The notes beneath the pieces are model-generated. The model did not search any database. It saw only the letters and a list, made by a program, of their open reading frames with translations, and was not told the DNA's origin. A stretch of DNA of 7,162 nucleotides from Verrucomicrobiales bacterium (lineage in GTDB: Bacteria; Verrucomicrobiota; Verrucomicrobiia; Limisphaerales; JAFMIX01), in NCBI GenBank assembly GCA_017853785.1, contig JAFMIX010000111.1, positions 1 to 7,162 on the forward strand, given 5' to 3'. A program made the translations under genes and the position numbers. Below are positions 5,486 through 7,162 of the stretch, piece by piece. Within the stretch, counting starts at the first letter, position 1. Each line of letters starts with the position of its first letter.

Positions 5486-7162
5486 GATGGACAGGCTCAC
5501 GCGTAAATCATCATAACTGCCCGCCGCCCCGCCGCGGTTGTTCCGTCCGTCGCGGCCAAAGTAAAAGCCCTCCACCCATTCCGTCTTGAGCACCACCTGC
5601 CAGTTGCGGCGGGGCTCCCAGATGAGCCGGGCGCCGGGGCCGATCTCGAAGAGGTTGTCGAAATAATTTCCGTCCACATCCCACGCGATGTTTTCCACCA
5701 GGTAGGCGTCCAGCGCCATCTTCGGGCCGAACTGCAACAGCCGGAAACCTTCGTGCGCCTGGGCGTAGCCGAGCCAGCTTTCATACCGGTCGTAATAAGA
5801 GAAATCCGCGCCCGCATCCACAAACCAGTCGCCCCGCCACATCGGGTCGTAGGCGAAGGGACATTTGGTGCTCTCAGCTTCCCCCAGGGCGTTCGTGCTG
5901 GCGTAATCCTTGAACACCACGCCCGGCCCCCACGACTTGAAGCCATAGATGCCGGCCTGATAATCCCACGCCCAATCACCGTCATGGCGCCGGTCGAGCA
6001 GATCCTTGTTGATGCCGCCCTCGACGTAGAGAAACAGGTATTCCGTGGGGAACAGTTGCGCGCGCACGCCGCCGACAAAGCTGATGGAATTGTCGGCGAT
6101 GATGGTCTGCTGCGAGCCGACGCCGGACTTGGTGTCCGCGCTGAACTTGGCGCCGACGTAGGGTTGGAGCCAGCGGGCGTGCGGCACATAGGTGCCTTCG
6201 CGGATGAAGCCGGAACCGATGAGGGTATCGAAGCGTTCGTGGTAATCGCCGGACACATACATCTCGCCCCACTGCTGTTTGTCCAGGTTGCACCTGGCGG
6301 GGAGTGCATCGAGCCGGCGCTGGGCCTCGCGGGCGGCGGGAGTCTCGGGATTTTCGTCTTTGATCTTTTTCAGCACGGCGTAGGATTCCTCCCAGCGTTT
6401 CGCGTTGACGAGAAGGTCGGCGCGGATCAGGGCCAGCTCGACGGATTGGGGTTTTTGCTGCGCGAGGTTGGCGGCGATGGCGATGGCGCGGTCGCGCTGC
6501 CCGAGGGCTTGCAGGGAATATAGCCGCTGCATCTCGATGTCCCAGACGAGCGCGCCGCGTTGCTGCTCCAACTCGTCAATGGCCTGCACAACTTCGCGGT
6601 ATTTCTGTTTGCTGGCGAGGTTGTAGATGAGGGCTTCGCTGCTGGGCTTGGCGGGGTTTGTGACGGCGAGTTTGTCGGCTTCGGCAGCAGCTGCTTGTTG
6701 CGCGGCGGCTTGGACGGCTTTGAGCCGGCTGTTGGCGGTGACGGCGGCGGAGGTGCCGGGGTTTTCGGCGAGGACGCTTTGCCAGATGGCGACGGCTTCA
6801 TCTTTTTGGTTGAGCTGCATCAGGAGTTCGGCGCGGAGGAGGGCGAAGTCGGTGGCTTTGGGGTAGCGTTCGGCGAGCGCGGTGGCGCGTTCCAGGGCGG
6901 CGGCGTATTTTTGCTGGTTTTGGATGGCGTAGAGGCGCTGCATTTCCATCTCGAAGGTGAGGGGGAATTTGGTCTCGTGTTGGTCCACGGCGGCGACGAC
7001 TTCGGCGTGTTTGAATTCGCGGGCGAGGCGGTAAATTTCGGATTCGGCGGCGTAGCGGGCGGCGCGGGCTTGGTCGGATTTCAAGCGGCTGGCGGCTTCG
7101 GCGGCGGCGATGGCGACATCGGAGTTGGCGGAGGATTGGAGTTCGGTGAAAACCTTTTCCGC
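5471..7162 (-). CDS. nfrA: NfrA-like TPR and outer-membrane beta-barrel protein (5' end outside window)
   Basis: The frame is open to the right edge, giving 563 visible residues; a TTG at 7084 is an internal Leu, not the start, since helical repeat sequence continues before it. The visible N-terminal half is alpha-helical TPR-type repeat (residues 1 to about 285). Two full modules (about 41-147 and 176-284) share Y-x-L-A, EMQRLY, A-L-x-RA and a closing R-L, and a third, cut module ends at 26-27. From about 296 the sequence changes to alternating aromatic/polar strands with many Gly, Tyr and Trp, and ends in SLSIGASW with a terminal aromatic residue, as expected of an outer-membrane beta-barrel. 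This matches the layout of E. coli NfrA, the outer-membrane N4 receptor component, whose signal peptide and first repeats would lie outside the window. It is the first gene of a pair with the NfrB-like synthase and likely exports or displays its glycan. Cys291 and Cys434 are the only cysteines visible. Confidence 0.75.
   Translation of the reverse strand, partial: AEKVFTELQSSANSDVAIAAAEAASRLKSDQARAARYAAESEIYRLAREFKHAEVVAAVDQHETKFPLTFEMEMQRLYAIQNQQKYAAALERATALAERYPKATDFALLRAELLMQLNQKDEAVAIWQSVLAENPGTSAAVTANSRLKAVQAAAQQAAAAEADKLAVTNPAKPSSEALIYNLASKQKYREVVQAIDELEQQRGALVWDIEMQRLYSLQALGQRDRAIAIAANLAQQKPQSVELALIRADLLVNAKRWEESYAVLKKIKDENPETPAAREAQRRLDALPARCNLDKQQWGEMYVSGDYHERFDTLIGSGFIREGTYVPHARWLQPYVGAKFSADTKSGVGSQQTIIADNSISFVGGVRAQLFPTEYLFLYVEGGINKDLLDRRHDGDWAWDYQAGIYGFKSWGPGVVFKDYASTNALGEAESTKCPFAYDPMWRGDWFVDAGADFSYYDRYESWLGYAQAHEGFRLLQFGPKMALDAYLVENIAWDVDGNYFDNLFEIGPGARLIWEPRRNWQVVLKTEWVEGFYFGRDGRNNRGGAAGSYDDLRVSLSIGASW
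6311..7042 (-). repeat. Duplicated TPR module inside the NfrA-like protein
   Basis: Two protein modules at 7042-6722 and 6637-6311 align end to end with an offset of 136-137 residues and one single-residue gap. Matching pieces include IYRLA/IYNLA, AEVVAAVD/REVVQAID, EMQRLYAIQ/EMQRLYSLQ, ALLRAELL/ALIRADLL, and a closing RL. The copies are diverged, so this is an old internal duplication. The Ala-rich linker between them is about 16 residues longer than the one before the first module. Confidence 0.75.

Noticed and set aside
5753..6523. Long + strand open frame of 256 codons opposite the NfrA-like gene
   Set aside because: The opposite strand carries a coherent TPR plus barrel protein; this frame has no recognisable domain and is explained by GC-rich codon bias.
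7082..7084. TTG as the start codon of the NfrA-like gene
   Set aside because: The frame stays open to the window edge, and the upstream residues (ending AEAASR) look like the end of another TPR module, so this codon is an internal Leu.

Overview
The window looks like chromosomal DNA from a verrucomicrobium, possibly near the Pedosphaera/Limisphaera group. The clues are the rRNA sequences, the style of the small DUF3568-like lipoprotein, and GC-rich genes with few strong Shine-Dalgarno sites. This assignment rests on pattern recognition, not on a tree, and is only moderately certain.

Layout. Positions 1-426 hold the distal end of an rRNA operon on the + strand: the 3' end of 23S rRNA, a short spacer without tRNA, a complete 5S rRNA and a strong intrinsic terminator. 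A small lipoprotein gene follows at 470-871. Next comes about 380 bases with no convincing gene, then a ten-helix membrane protein (1254-2246) that looks like a divergent member of the Ca2+/cation antiporter (CaCA) superfamily. Everything after that is on the - strand. In transcription order it is an NfrA-like TPR plus outer-membrane beta-barrel protein (cut by the right edge of the window), an NfrB-like membrane glycosyltransferase (2757-5471), and a 141-residue protein of unknown function (2252-2677). The last of these converges on the antiporter-like gene with 5 bases between the stop codons.

How the genes work together. NfrA and NfrB of Escherichia coli are required for phage N4 adsorption. 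NfrB is an inner-membrane polysaccharide synthase controlled by c-di-GMP through a C-terminal MshEN (GspE-N) domain, and NfrA is the outer-membrane partner that exports or displays the glycan. Here the two genes overlap at TAATG and are probably translationally coupled, so the window most likely encodes a verrucomicrobial exopolysaccharide synthesis and export pair. The synthase is longer than the E. coli protein. Its C-terminal half reads as three tandem GspE-N-like modules, and the best MshEN module lacks the usual RLG residues of the c-di-GMP motif. These departures, the unknown 141-residue neighbour and the antiporter-like protein without the canonical acidic residues are the main points of interest. 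No mobile element, CRISPR array or tRNA was seen.
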